A stretch of DNA of 64,000 nt, taken from positions 51,266 through 115,265 of the forward strand of contig JAVXNE010000007.1 of NCBI GenBank assembly GCA_036645935.1, written 5' to 3'. The DNA comes from JAUNBN01 sp036645935. Its GTDB lineage: Bacteria; Bacillota; Clostridia; Oscillospirales; Ruminococcaceae. The position numbers and the translations under genes are program-made. The notes under the pieces were generated by a model, which worked only from the letters and a program-made list of their open reading frames with translations, had not been told where the DNA came from and ran no database searches. Below are positions 18,579 through 27,628 of the stretch, piece by piece (position 1 is the first letter of the stretch; every line of letters begins with the position of its first letter).

Positions 18579-20054
18579 ATGAAATATATCAGCACCCGTG
18601 GCTGCGACGACGGGAGCGACGCTGCGCGAGCGATACTTCGCGGTCTCGCGCCGGATGGCGGCCTGTTCGTTCCCAGTGAGATTCCCGCATTTACCGAAAG
18701 TGAACTCGAGCTGCTCAAGACCTGTTCCTATGAGAGTGCGGCGACACTTGTTTTCAAAAAATATCTCGTCGGTTTTTCCGATGAGGAGATCGCGTGCTGC
18801 GTGCACTCGGCCTACGGCTCGGGCGCGTTCGAGGACTGCGACGTGATCGACATCACAACGTGCGGAAACGGCACAAAGATACTCGAGCTGTGGCACGGAC
18901 CCACCTGCGCGTTCAAAGACGTCGCGCTGCAAGCACTTCCGACACTGCTCGTGCAGTCCGCAAAAAAATGCGGGGAACGTGACAAGATCGCGGTGCTCGT
19001 CGCGACGTCGGGAGACACAGGCAAAGCAGCGCTTGAGGGATTTCGCGATGTCCCCGGGACGAGCGTGACTGTGCTCTATCCTAAGGACGGCGTGGGAGAA
19101 TTGCAGCGCCGTCAAATGGTTACCCAGCGAGGAGAAAATGTCCGTGTAATCGCTGTGCGCGGAAATTTTGACGATGCGCAGAGCGCTGTCAAGCGCGTCT
19201 TCTCCGACGCGCATATCGCAAGCTCTCTCGAAACCCGCGGAGTGAAATTAAGCTCTGCCAACTCGATAAACTGGGGACGACTTCTCCCTCAGATAGTCTA
19301 TTACGCCCTCGCGTCAGAGAGGCTCTCAGCCGCTGGCGAGCGCGTTGATTTCGCTGTGCCGACGGGCAATTTCGGCAATATTCTCGCTGCGTATTACGCA
19401 AAACGCATGGGCGCCCCAGTCGGAACGCTTATCTGCGCCTCTAATGCCAACAACGTCCTCACGGATTTTATCGAAAGCGGAGTGTACGATCGCAACCGAC
19501 CGTTCTACAAGACGCTCTCCCCATCCATGGATATCCTCGTCTCTTCCAACCTCGAGCGACTGCTGTTTGAGTTGTCTGGACGTGACTGCAGTGCCGTTTC
19601 GGGGTTCATGCGCTCTCTTTCGGACAGCGGTCGCTACAATGTTGGCGAAACGCTCTCCGGTGCGGTGCGTGAGCTTTTCTATGCGGGCTGCTGCAGCGAC
19701 ACACGCACACGTGAAACAATAAAACGCGTATGGCGGGAGCACGGATACCTCGCCGACCCGCACACGGCGACAGCACTTGCCGTGCGTGAGGATTTCGCGC
19801 GCGAACGCGGATACAAAACTGCGGTGGTGGCGTCAACTGCAAGTGCGTTCAAGTTTCCCGCTGCCGTTTACAGCGCACTCTTCGGGGGGCATGAGCTGAG
19901 TTTGATGGACGATTATGACGCGCTTCAACAGCTTTCCTGCCACACCGAGCTTTCGATCCCCTCGCCGCTGCGCTCACTCGGATCGCTTCCGACGCTTCAC
20001 TGCGAGGAATGCTCTCCCGATGAGCTTTCGACGCTGCTTGCCGAAACTTTGTGA
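18579..20054 (+). CDS. thrC: Threonine synthase
   Basis: PLP enzyme converting O-phosphohomoserine to threonine, 491 residues. The cofactor lysine is in GPTCAFKDVALQ (about residue 110), and the phosphate loop VATSGDTGKAALEG follows. Length and the N-terminal SRG-like STRGCDDG fit the long bacterial/fungal type of threonine synthase. An AGGAG box sits eight bases before the ATG at 18579; a GTG at 18570 is less favoured. It is the last gene of the threonine operon. Confidence 0.96.
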   Translation: MKYISTRGCDDGSDAARAILRGLAPDGGLFVPSEIPAFTESELELLKTCSYESAATLVFKKYLVGFSDEEIACCVHSAYGSGAFEDCDVIDITTCGNGTKILELWHGPTCAFKDVALQALPTLLVQSAKKCGERDKIAVLVATSGDTGKAALEGFRDVPGTSVTVLYPKDGVGELQRRQMVTQRGENVRVIAVRGNFDDAQSAVKRVFSDAHIASSLETRGVKLSSANSINWGRLLPQIVYYALASERLSAAGERVDFAVPTGNFGNILAAYYAKRMGAPVGTLICASNANNVLTDFIESGVYDRNRPFYKTLSPSMDILVSSNLERLLFELSGRDCSAVSGFMRSLSDSGRYNVGETLSGAVRELFYAGCCSDTRTRETIKRVWREHGYLADPHTATALAVREDFARERGYKTAVVASTASAFKFPAAVYSALFGGHELSLMDDYDALQQLSCHTELSIPSPLRSLGSLPTLHCEECSPDELSTLLAETL

Positions 20055-20436
20055 GATGCCCGCCAAATTTATCAGCTTCTTTTTAGCGCGGTTGCCCTCA
20101 CTCTCAACTCATCGCACCGCATATACATGGTGCCCACTCGGCATTTTGAGAGGGATAGGGAATTTGATGTCTTAACGCTTGCTGAATTACATCGTTTACA
20201 GTCGGTGTTGTATTTTTAAGTGCAATATTCGCACATTAAGCTCGCAAAACCTCAAGACGTCTAAATCCCTGCACGCGTTATTGCCGACATTGCCTCATGA
20301 CGCAGTGTCTTTGAAAATCTCATGGTCAGCATAAAATATCGGAAAATCCTACACATCAACAGCGTGACAATGCGCTAAAACACGAAAGCGCTGCATTTTT
20401 CATTGCTTTGAAGACTTTGATTTATCAACAAATTTT
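20055..20436. other. Long 3' region of the threonine operon
   Basis: About 380 bases between the thrC stop and a strong terminator. No ORF with a ribosome site and no recognised RNA family was seen. It probably forms a long untranslated tail. Confidence 0.35.
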
Positions 20437-20480
20437 AGAGCGGCGCTCCGATATCAAAATCGGAGCGCCGCTCTTTTTAT
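20437..20480 (+). terminator. Strong intrinsic terminator between thrC and the TAXI gene
   Basis: A perfect 16-bp stem (20437-20452 with 20459-20474) has a six-base loop and is followed on the plus strand by TTTTTATTAA. The minus-strand side is followed by A residues, so it mainly ends rightward transcripts from hom-thrB-thrC. Confidence 0.92.
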
Positions 20481-20499
20481 TAATGCCCGATCTGCGTGA

Positions 20500-21465
20500 T
20501 CAGCCGAGCACTCCAACCTCTTTATAGTACTTTTCCGCACCCGGGTGCAGCGGTATCGACAATCCCTCAACTGCGAACTGCGGACTCAGCTCCACACCCT
20601 TGGGATGCATCTGTGCAAGCTCTTCTGCACCCTCAAACAGCGCTTTGGTGATGTTGTAAGTAACATCCTCCGGCAAACCCCAAGGTGCTATCAACGTCGC
20701 CTTAACCGCAACCGTGACAACTTCTTCGTCCATTCCATCGTAGCTACCTGCGGGAATTGTATACCGTGTAAAAAAAGGATACATCCCGATAAGATTGGCC
20801 GCGTGAACGTCGTCTATCCCGAGCAGCGACACATTTTCTTCCTTGGCAAGCGCGGAAATCGCGAATGTCGGCATACCTGCCGTGCAGAAAAATGCTTCAA
20901 TATCGCCTTTTTCAAGAGCGCTGGCCGATGCTCCGAAATCGAGATTTTTGACAGTGATATCTGAAAATGAAAGCCCATAAGCTTCGAGTATCTGCCGCGC
21001 ATTAAATTCCACGCCGCTTCCCGCTTCTCCGACCGATACCCTCGCACCTGCAAGCTCATCGATAGAATCGATATCGCTGCTCGCAACTATCTGGCAGACC
21101 TCTGTATAGCACGCTCCGATCGCTTCAAGCCCGGGAATCTTTTCGCCGTCGAAAAGATACGTTCCATTATGAGCATAATGCAGCACATCGTTTTGCGCCA
21201 GCGCAAGTTCTACGTCTCCCGCCGCGACGAGCATAATGTTGTTCTTTGACGCGCCTGTCGACTGCACCCGAAATTCGTAACCTGTACTGTCCTCCAGCAC
21301 ATGGGCGAGCGCGGTGCCATATGCAAAGTATGTTCCGGTACTGCCCCCTGTCGCAAATCGAATGACAACGGGCGGCTCCTTCTGCGTTTTGGGGACGGCA
21401 TTACTGCAAGCGCAAAGCGCGAGCACACACGCGAGCAGCAGACACACCAATCTTGCAATTTTCAT
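20500..21465 (-). CDS. TAXI-family TRAP transporter solute-binding lipoprotein
   Basis: A 321-residue extracytoplasmic binding protein. The signal peptide ends in a lipobox (ALCAC, Cys about residue 20). The mature domain starts with IRFATGGSTGTYFAYG, the diagnostic TAXI opening, followed by STGASKNNIML and VGEAGSGVEF. These proteins feed a fused DctQM permease, but none is encoded nearby, so the partner must be elsewhere or the protein has another role. AAGGAG precedes the ATG, and a promoter lies at 21503-21531. Confidence 0.93.
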   Translation of the reverse strand: MKIARLVCLLLACVLALCACSNAVPKTQKEPPVVIRFATGGSTGTYFAYGTALAHVLEDSTGYEFRVQSTGASKNNIMLVAAGDVELALAQNDVLHYAHNGTYLFDGEKIPGLEAIGACYTEVCQIVASSDIDSIDELAGARVSVGEAGSGVEFNARQILEAYGLSFSDITVKNLDFGASASALEKGDIEAFFCTAGMPTFAISALAKEENVSLLGIDDVHAANLIGMYPFFTRYTIPAGSYDGMDEEVVTVAVKATLIAPWGLPEDVTYNITKALFEGAEELAQMHPKGVELSPQFAVEGLSIPLHPGAEKYYKEVGVLG

Positions 21466-21502
21466 GATTTATGATATCTCCTTAAAGGGTATGCTGATTG
21501 TA

Positions 21503-21531
21503 ATTTTACCCGCCAAAGAAAAACAATGCAA
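21503..21531 (-). promoter_or_regulatory. Promoter of the TAXI binding-protein gene
   Basis: On the minus strand TTGCAT (21526-21531) and TAAAAT (21503-21508) have a 17-base spacer. The start point would be about 30 bases upstream of the ATG at 21465. Confidence 0.65.
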
Positions 21532-21724
21532 GTTCACGGCCGATATTTAGGCATTTCCCCAAACTTTAAATGAGAAAAAGCCGAAGTACATGTCAAAACA
21601 GGGAAAATATCAAGAAAATCCGTCTATATATATTTTCGCATAATATATAAGTTTTTGAATTGCGTTTTTCATCGGCGGCAACTTAAAGCAATTAATCTTG
21701 TCAGGAACATTTACCGTTGTGGGG

Positions 21725-21759
21725 TGAAAAAGATGGCGCATTTTGTAAAACGCGCCATC
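21725..21759 (-). terminator. Intrinsic terminator of the serine operon
   Basis: GATGGCGC (21732-21739) pairs with GCGCCATC (21752-21759). Read leftward the stem is followed by TTTTTCACC. It lies 40 bases past the DUF1015 stop. Confidence 0.88.
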
Positions 21760-21798
21760 ACTTATTGCATGTAATTTTGTGGCGACAGCTCACTTCTC

Positions 21799-22968
21799 TC
21801 AGACGCGAATTATTCGGCTTTCCAGATAATAACGCTTGTCTTTTGCCTCTCCGAGAGAAAAACTCTTGCGCGGCAGAGCCCCGGAACGCGCGACCTCACT
21901 GAATATCGAAGATCGCTCAAAACTGCTGTACACAACAGCAAGCCTATCTGCGGTTTTTTGAGCAAGCTCGCGGCATTCATCCGCTCCGTGTATGTAATCG
22001 AGCGACGCGCCCTCATGCTGCGAGACAAACTTGTCGAGCAGAGGTTGCAGCTCAGATAGCGGCGGCGGGCAATCGGGATTTATCTTGAGTTCCTCTATGG
22101 CGGCGGCAGGGTTGACACCGCATAACAGCCGATGAATGGGTTCAACAGACAGTCCAGAATCGTGTATGTTGACAAGTTCCGCAAGCGCAAAGCGTGCGGG
22201 ATGGTTTCCGCGCGCCTGCTCACTGAGTGACGGCTTCAGCTTTTCCCAATACTGCTTAGCTGCGGCAAAACTGTGGTTTCCATCCCCCATAGCGAAGAGA
22301 AAACCATCTGCACACTCGCGAAGTTTTGCGAGAATATCGCCAATTTTGCGGTGTGTCTCGGCGTCGTCGCAGCGCGCGCCCGAGATGTGTCCCCCGCCGA
22401 GCATCAGCTCAAAATCGTAGAGCGGGGCAAAGTCTGCGGAGCGCGATTCAAGCATTGAAAACAGCTCGTCCTGCACGTCGTCAATCAGCACCATCACATG
22501 CGGCAGTTCGAGCGGCGACGCCGCACGGATTTTTTCGCGCGCAGGCAGACGGCTGGCAACGGTGCCTTCGGTCGCACGAATAAGGCTATGTGCTCCGCTC
22601 GAACAGTCGTACTGCTCTAAATCAAACGCGGCAACAAGCCCGCGCCGAACGCCTGCGACCGTCTGCCTTTTTACGTAAACAAATGTCTCGCCGACATCCT
22701 CAAGCTCAGACATGGCAAGATATCTCTCTGCGGTTTTCCCAATGCGCTCCGCCGCTCCGCTCTGTTCGGAATCAAGTCTTGCTTCGGGCAAAATGAGTCT
22801 CAGCGTGCTCGGCGCATCTCCGACCAGCCGCTCCGCCTCATCCCAATACTCCGGACGGGAGGAAAACTGATCGCACGCGATTACCGCAAAGCGCTCGAGA
22901 GAAATTCCCCGCGATGGCAGCAGAACGCGGGGCACACGAAGCCCGACGTCACCAATCGACACGTTCAT
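21799..22968 (-). CDS. DUF1015 family protein in serine operon
   Basis: A 389-residue cytoplasmic protein of the DUF1015 family. Visible landmarks are PRVLLPSRGISLERFAVI near the N-terminus, ACDQFSSRPEYW, and the conserved MGDGNHSFAAAKQYWE (about residue 238), corresponding to the DGHH/DGNH motif of the family. Its ATG overlaps the serA stop by four bases, so it is co-translated with serA and serC. No phosphoserine phosphatase gene is present in the operon. The biochemical role is not settled to my knowledge; a part in phosphoserine or serine metabolism is inferred from context only. Confidence 0.88.
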   Translation of the reverse strand: MNVSIGDVGLRVPRVLLPSRGISLERFAVIACDQFSSRPEYWDEAERLVGDAPSTLRLILPEARLDSEQSGAAERIGKTAERYLAMSELEDVGETFVYVKRQTVAGVRRGLVAAFDLEQYDCSSGAHSLIRATEGTVASRLPAREKIRAASPLELPHVMVLIDDVQDELFSMLESRSADFAPLYDFELMLGGGHISGARCDDAETHRKIGDILAKLRECADGFLFAMGDGNHSFAAAKQYWEKLKPSLSEQARGNHPARFALAELVNIHDSGLSVEPIHRLLCGVNPAAAIEELKINPDCPPPLSELQPLLDKFVSQHEGASLDYIHGADECRELAQKTADRLAVVYSSFERSSIFSEVARSGALPRKSFSLGEAKDKRYYLESRIIRV

Positions 22969-24137
22969 TCAACTATCCTCACACGCACAATTCCCTTTAT
23001 TCCTTTTATTTTGTCAAGGCACTCTTCGGACGGGCGGCACGCAAGATCGATCAGTGTGTAGGCCCACTGTCCGCGGCTCTTGTTTATCATGTGGTCGATG
23101 TTGTGGCTGTCCGCCGCAAGCACCGCCGATATCTGGCCGAGCATATTGGTTACATTTTCGTTGATTATCGCAAGTCTGCAGCAATTCTCCGCGCGTGGAA
23201 GCTCACAGTCGGGGAAATTGACCGAGTTCAATATGTTTCCGTCCCGCAGATAGCTCGCAAGCTCGCTCGCCGCCATCATGGCGCAATTCTCCTCAGATTC
23301 CGGTGTCGATGCGCCGAGATGCGGGGTGCAGAGCACTCCCTCTTTGCTAATGAGCTCGGCACATGGAAAATCGGTTATATAGAGAGCAAGTTTCCCTCCC
23401 GCAAGCGCGTTGAGCACAGCCGCGTTGTCCACAAGTCCTCCGCGCGCAAAATTGAGCAGCACAGCTCCCTGTTTCATCTTTCCGATGAGCTGTTCGTTGA
23501 ACATGTTTTTGGTTTTTTCGCCGAGCGGCAGGTGCAGAGAGATATAGTCGCTCTCGCGAAGCAACTCATCGAGACTGACAGCCTTGTGTATCTTGCGGTC
23601 GAGGTGCCATGCCGACTCGACCGACATATAAGGATCGAATCCCGAGACCTCCATTCCGAAACCTTGACGCGCGGCGTTCGCAACCATAACGCCGATAGCG
23701 CCAAGTCCGATTACGCCAAGCTTGCGTCCGGCAAGCTCCGGGCCCGCAAAGCGAGCCTTTGTCTTCTCGACAAATGCCTCGACGTTGTCGCTCTTGCTGC
23801 CCTCTGTGAGCAACCACTCCATTCCCTGAACAACCTTGCGTCCGGAGAGGAGCATCCCGCACAAAACAAGCTCCTTGACCGCATTGGCATTGGCTCCAGG
23901 AGTGTTGAACACGACAATTCCGCGCTTTGCACACTCGTCAACCGGTATATTGTTCACGCCCGCGCCCGCGCGTGCAATTGCGAGCAGTCTCTCGGGCAGC
24001 ACAACATCGTGCAACGGGGCGCTGCGGACGACCGCCGCGTCAAATTCATCAAACTCGGAGGACAGCGAATAGTCCTCGCTCGTGAGATAGTCGCGTATAA
24101 CATCAGATATTTTATTGAAAGTTTTTACCTTAAACAC
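22965..24137 (-). CDS. serA: D-3-phosphoglycerate dehydrogenase
   Basis: Oxidises 3-phosphoglycerate to phosphohydroxypyruvate with NAD, the first step of serine synthesis. The 390-residue protein has the Rossmann motif LGVIGLGAIGVMVA (about residue 145). The catalytic Arg is in NFARGGLVDN, with the Glu/His pair ending in HLGASTPESEENCA. A C-terminal ACT domain (about residues 318-390, starting LAIINENVTNML) suggests feedback by serine. The start is a GTG with a GAGGG box. It lies between serC and DUF1015 on one transcript. Confidence 0.96.
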   Translation of the reverse strand: MFKVKTFNKISDVIRDYLTSEDYSLSSEFDEFDAAVVRSAPLHDVVLPERLLAIARAGAGVNNIPVDECAKRGIVVFNTPGANANAVKELVLCGMLLSGRKVVQGMEWLLTEGSKSDNVEAFVEKTKARFAGPELAGRKLGVIGLGAIGVMVANAARQGFGMEVSGFDPYMSVESAWHLDRKIHKAVSLDELLRESDYISLHLPLGEKTKNMFNEQLIGKMKQGAVLLNFARGGLVDNAAVLNALAGGKLALYITDFPCAELISKEGVLCTPHLGASTPESEENCAMMAASELASYLRDGNILNSVNFPDCELPRAENCCRLAIINENVTNMLGQISAVLAADSHNIDHMINKSRGQWAYTLIDLACRPSEECLDKIKGIKGIVRVRIVE

Positions 24138-24185
24138 TGCTTATTCCCTCTCTTTTTCGCGCTTTCTTTATGATGGCATTGAAGT

Positions 24186-25271
24186 TCAGGCTTTCTTGCT
24201 CTCGTATTCTTTCATGCACTCGACGAGCGCCTCAACTCCGCTTTGAGGCATGGCGTTGTAGATCGAGGCGCGGCAGCCACCGACCGCACGGTGACCCTTT
24301 ATGCCGATTATTCCGCGAGCTTTTGCAAACGCGACAAAATCATCGGTCTGCTCTGCGTTCGCGAGAGTGAATGTGACATTCATGATTGAACGATCCTGAA
24401 ACAGCGCCGTGCCGCCGAAGAAATCGGAATTGTCGATGCAATCATACAGCAGCTCCGCCTTTTTGCGGTTGCGACGCTCAAACTCCGCAACGCCTCCCTC
24501 GCGCTCGATGTGCTCATACACAAGTCCCGCAATGTATATGGAATAGCACGGCGGGGTGTTATACATCGAACCTGAATCCGCAAAGCTCTTGTATTGAAGC
24601 ATGGAGGGCACGACAGAATCGACATCGTCCGGAATTAGATCGCGGCGCACAATCACGACGGTGAGGCCCGCAGGTCCCATATTTTTCTGCGCGCCCGCAT
24701 AGATGAGCCCGAAATCGCGCACATCGAATTGTTTGCCGAGAATTATCGACGACATATCGCACGCAAGGGGAGCGGGCAGATTTTGAGGTATCTCGCGATA
24801 CATTGTGCCGTAAATCGTGTTGTTCGCGGTTATGTGAACATAGGCGGCGTCGGGGTCAACCAGCTCCGCTTTGAGCTCCGGAACATATGAAAATCCATCT
24901 TCCTTAGATGAGGTAACCGCGCGCGCAGCGCACCATCTCTTCGCCTCTGTAAGTGCTTTATTCGCAAACATTCCGCTCACCGCATAGTCGGCTTTATCTC
25001 CGCGCTTGGCGAGATTCATCGGAACCATCGAGAACTGCATACTCGCACCACCCTGAAGGAAAAGCACGGCATAATCATCACCGATGTTCATAAGCCGACG
25101 CAGTGTCGCCTCGGCGCGCTCTATAATCTCGATATAGGGCTTGCTGCGATGGCTCATTTCAAGCACCGAACATCCGGCATTGCCATAACAGATCAGCTCG
25201 TTCCTCGCCTGTTCAAGCACGGGTAACGGCAGCATCGCGGGGCCGGCGGAGAAGTTGTAAACGCGTTCCAT
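24186..25271 (-). CDS. serC: Phosphoserine aminotransferase
   Basis: PLP-dependent class V aminotransferase, 361 residues, converting phosphohydroxypyruvate to phosphoserine. It starts with ERVYNFSAGPAMLP, the SerC opening, and has EMSHRSKPY. The cofactor Lys is in YAGAQKNMGPAGL (about residue 190). The ATG at 25271 follows AAGGAA; the track-length version adds seven residues without support. It is the first gene of the serC-serA-DUF1015 operon, preceded by a promoter at 25317-25345. Confidence 0.96.
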   Translation of the reverse strand: MERVYNFSAGPAMLPLPVLEQARNELICYGNAGCSVLEMSHRSKPYIEIIERAEATLRRLMNIGDDYAVLFLQGGASMQFSMVPMNLAKRGDKADYAVSGMFANKALTEAKRWCAARAVTSSKEDGFSYVPELKAELVDPDAAYVHITANNTIYGTMYREIPQNLPAPLACDMSSIILGKQFDVRDFGLIYAGAQKNMGPAGLTVVIVRRDLIPDDVDSVVPSMLQYKSFADSGSMYNTPPCYSIYIAGLVYEHIEREGGVAEFERRNRKKAELLYDCIDNSDFFGGTALFQDRSIMNVTFTLANAEQTDDFVAFAKARGIIGIKGHRAVGGCRASIYNAMPQSGVEALVECMKEYESKKA

Positions 25272-25316
25272 AATCAACAATTCCTTTCGCAAAGCGTGTA
25301 TTGTATATATTTTTTA

Positions 25317-25345
25317 ATTATACTTTGCCGGTCAATTATTTACAA
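25317..25345 (-). promoter_or_regulatory. Promoter of the serC-serA-DUF1015 operon
   Basis: Minus-strand TTGTAA (25340-25345) and TATAAT (25317-25322) with a 17-base spacer, about 45 bases upstream of the serC ATG. Confidence 0.7.
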
Positions 25346-25350
25346 TAGTA

Positions 25351-25374
25351 AAGGACGCCCGTAACGGCGTCCTT
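25351..25374 (-). terminator. Probable terminator of the sortase operon
   Basis: AAGGACGCC (25351-25359) pairs with GGCGTCCTT (25366-25374) around six bases. Leftward it is followed by the weak tract TTTACTATTG. It separates srtB from the serC promoter immediately downstream. Confidence 0.6.
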
Positions 25375-25387
25375 TATGTATGATTTT

Positions 25388-26185
25388 TCAGTCGGTTTGC
25401 ACAGACAAAGCGCTTTTGGATTCCCGCTCAACCGCATATATGTAAGTTCTGTAGTCATCTCCCTCGTAGCTGCATGTGATAAATGAGTAGAGCGAATCGT
25501 ATTTTACCCCCTCCCGTCGGAGCGTGCAGCGGCCAATCAAATCGTCTGCAAAATCCGCAAACGCCGCGCGCGAGATAAACTCGGTCGTTCTCCTCGTTGC
25601 GTCGGAGGGGGCGGCTTCAACCGCGATAATAGTGAGCGGTATCTTGCGGTCGGGCGTATAGAGAGTGATGTCATCGCGGCAACGCTCAAACTCGGATGGC
25701 TGCTTGAGCGCTGTTAGCGGAGAAAACATTCCTCCCGCCTTGAGATTGTGCCCGTAAATAACATTGTGCACGCTCTCAAAACTCGGATCACACGCGCAGT
25801 CGAGAAAAACAGTGCCGTGTTTTGCGTATTCTCCGTCGAAATCGGTGCTGAGATATTTCGAGTTGTTTTTTGACTGCACCACCGGCTCGTCTATTCCGAG
25901 CAGCGGTGCGCTGACCCATCCGACAATCTCATTGTTTCGTTCGGATAACGCCTTAAAATCCACCGGCGGAACATATTCCTCAGGAGGTGGAGCGACCACG
26001 CTCGCAATGAGCGTTTTGGGTTTTGCGTCGTCCGTATACAATTGGCCGAACAGAACAGCGATTGCAAGCAGCATAAGCGCGCCGCTCACCGCGAAAATCA
26101 GCACCTTTTTCTCACTGCTGACCGAAACAATACGCTTAATTCGCTCCTGCGTACCTGAACGGATTTTGTGTTTTCTTATTCTCAT
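25388..26185 (-). CDS. srtB: Class B sortase
   Basis: A membrane-anchored cysteine transpeptidase of 265 residues. It has a basic cytoplasmic tail, one membrane helix (about residues 28-48), a Pro-rich linker, then the sortase barrel. The catalytic triad is His146 (IYGHNL), Cys238 (SFITCSY) and Arg246 (DDYRTYIYA). Class B enzymes attach pilus subunits, haem-binding proteins or adhesins to peptidoglycan. The upstream gene is a thioester-domain surface protein, but it lacks a sorting signal. The start overlaps a short basic ORF as ATGA. Confidence 0.94.
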   Translation of the reverse strand: MRIRKHKIRSGTQERIKRIVSVSSEKKVLIFAVSGALMLLAIAVLFGQLYTDDAKPKTLIASVVAPPPEEYVPPVDFKALSERNNEIVGWVSAPLLGIDEPVVQSKNNSKYLSTDFDGEYAKHGTVFLDCACDPSFESVHNVIYGHNLKAGGMFSPLTALKQPSEFERCRDDITLYTPDRKIPLTIIAVEAAPSDATRRTTEFISRAAFADFADDLIGRCTLRREGVKYDSLYSFITCSYEGDDYRTYIYAVERESKSALSVQTD

Positions 26186-26337
26186 GCCGGTATACCGCCA
26201 AGTTCTTTGGCACGAATCAGCACCGTGCGTATCCCCCGTTTCCGACTGCGGATCACCCGCTCACCCAAAATTGCTGTCCGTCGAATTTTCCGTGAACGCC
26301 AGTGTCTATCTACCCGTGATTTCGATCGTGCAGTCAT
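26182..26337 (-). CDS. Possible 51-residue Arg/Lys-rich ORF preceding srtB
   Basis: An ATG follows a GGGAGGT box by six bases and the reading frame ends in ATGA, overlapping the srtB start. The product would have 17 Arg or Lys among 51 residues and no membrane segment. The ribosome site and the overlap favour translation, perhaps as a leader coupled to srtB. Against it, Arg codons are mainly CGG, CGA and AGA rather than the CGC used by neighbours, and I know no family. It could be chance. Confidence 0.3.
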   Translation of the reverse strand: MTARSKSRVDRHWRSRKIRRTAILGERVIRSRKRGIRTVLIRAKELGGIPA

Positions 26338-26436
26338 CCTCGCACCTCCCATGGTATTTTGGGCTCGCTTTTGTCTTTTGAAATACGTGTTAACCCATTA
26401 ATTGAACGTGTCGCTTCGTATCCACACATTTCTTTT

Positions 26437-27628
26437 TCAAGATTCATCCGACCGGCAATAATCCACGCACCGCCACATCAGGCGCATTTTGCCACGTACT
26501 GGCATGTTGATTGTAACTTCCCGCAATGCAAAGCTGAAACTTTGAATTGTGTCGCTCCTCAACACCGACACAAACGCTCCGCCGCAGGGCATCGCACTCG
26601 GGAGCGCGGCGCATGATGCAGTGATCCCGCCGGCAATAAAACTTCTCACAAATCGATACCTCTGCCCCACGTGCAACACCAACGAAGCACTGTGAGGCTT
26701 TGCGCCCTCCCTTTGCGCAGTAGAGATAGGCGTCCTCTCCAATTTGCTGCGTTCCCATAACCGCCAGATTCATCGAACTCTGTTCGCTGCGGCGTGATTC
26801 AAGCAACAGCGTAAATCTGCCGTCCCCGAGGCTTCGCGCTTCAGAAATGCTGCCATCAAAGGACGCCGCGCAGAGAGGTATCGTACCACCTGCCGCATCT
26901 CTCCCGTTTGCCCAATATGAAATTCTCATCTTGAACCCGGATGAACTGCTGAGCGGCTCCGCTGAAAGATCAATCCCCGCAATCGGAGTGTTCGCTGTCT
27001 TAGGCGGAAGTGAGAGCAGCCAGTCCCGCAGCCCGTTGACTCGCGAGCGGTTCGTGCTGTTCGGCGTATATCTCCCGCTGGGTCCTCTCGTGTCTTTATA
27101 TCCGTATGTTGCTGTGGGTTCGGAGAAACTCGAGTCACAATCGGCACAGCTCCAGATAGCTGCCTGTGCGGCGGCGATTGCATCATCTTCGGAAATATCG
27201 CTGAACCTCATGTCGCCCAACGCGCCGTTAGCGTCCGATACCATCTTGTCGAGCGGGACAAACGGATACGCCGACTGTGCTATCGCCCTTATTCGCTCAG
27301 CCATCGCATTTGAAAAATATTCCGAGTCCTCAAGGTTTTTGCAGGCATATTCCATCTCTTGCGTTACAAATGTCTGTGGGTCGCATCCGAACACGAATAT
27401 GTATTGCTGTGGGTAGCTTCCGACGACCCTGAGCTTCATTATCGCCACAGATAACGGCCCGCCGTTCTCCAGTCCGATTCTGTGTGAACTGATGATATCT
27501 ATACCGTCTTGGCTTCCGAGCCGGTATTCAAAAGCATCTTCCGCTTTCGCGTCAGGAGCAAAAAAGAGTGCCGCAGCACACGCACAGCAAAGAACAGCAA
27601 TTTTCAGAACTGCATTTGGCGTGTGCAT
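26437..27628 (-). pseudogene. Thioester-domain (TQxA) surface adhesin, apparently frameshifted and unanchored
   Basis: Starts with a signal peptide (cleavage near AKA, residue 29) and a thioester-domain-like region: the Cys in VFGCDPQTF (about residue 80) and the Gln in AAAQAAIWSC (about 153) match the Cys-Gln pair that forms the internal thioester. A beta-rich domain follows and reads well up to GVARGAEVSI (about residue 325). The frame then turns into Cys/Arg-rich sequence, while a sensible beta-strand sequence (FIAGGITASC to SFSFALREVTINMP) continues in a neighbouring frame to a stop near 26437. This suggests a frameshift around 26640-26660. Neither frame has a sorting signal or membrane anchor. 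Confidence 0.6.

Noticed and set aside
22914..24173. Long plus-strand ORF of 419 codons
   Set aside because: It is antisense to serA and the end of DUF1015, both with clear catalytic motifs. The translation has no domain and no ribosome site; it arises from codon bias.
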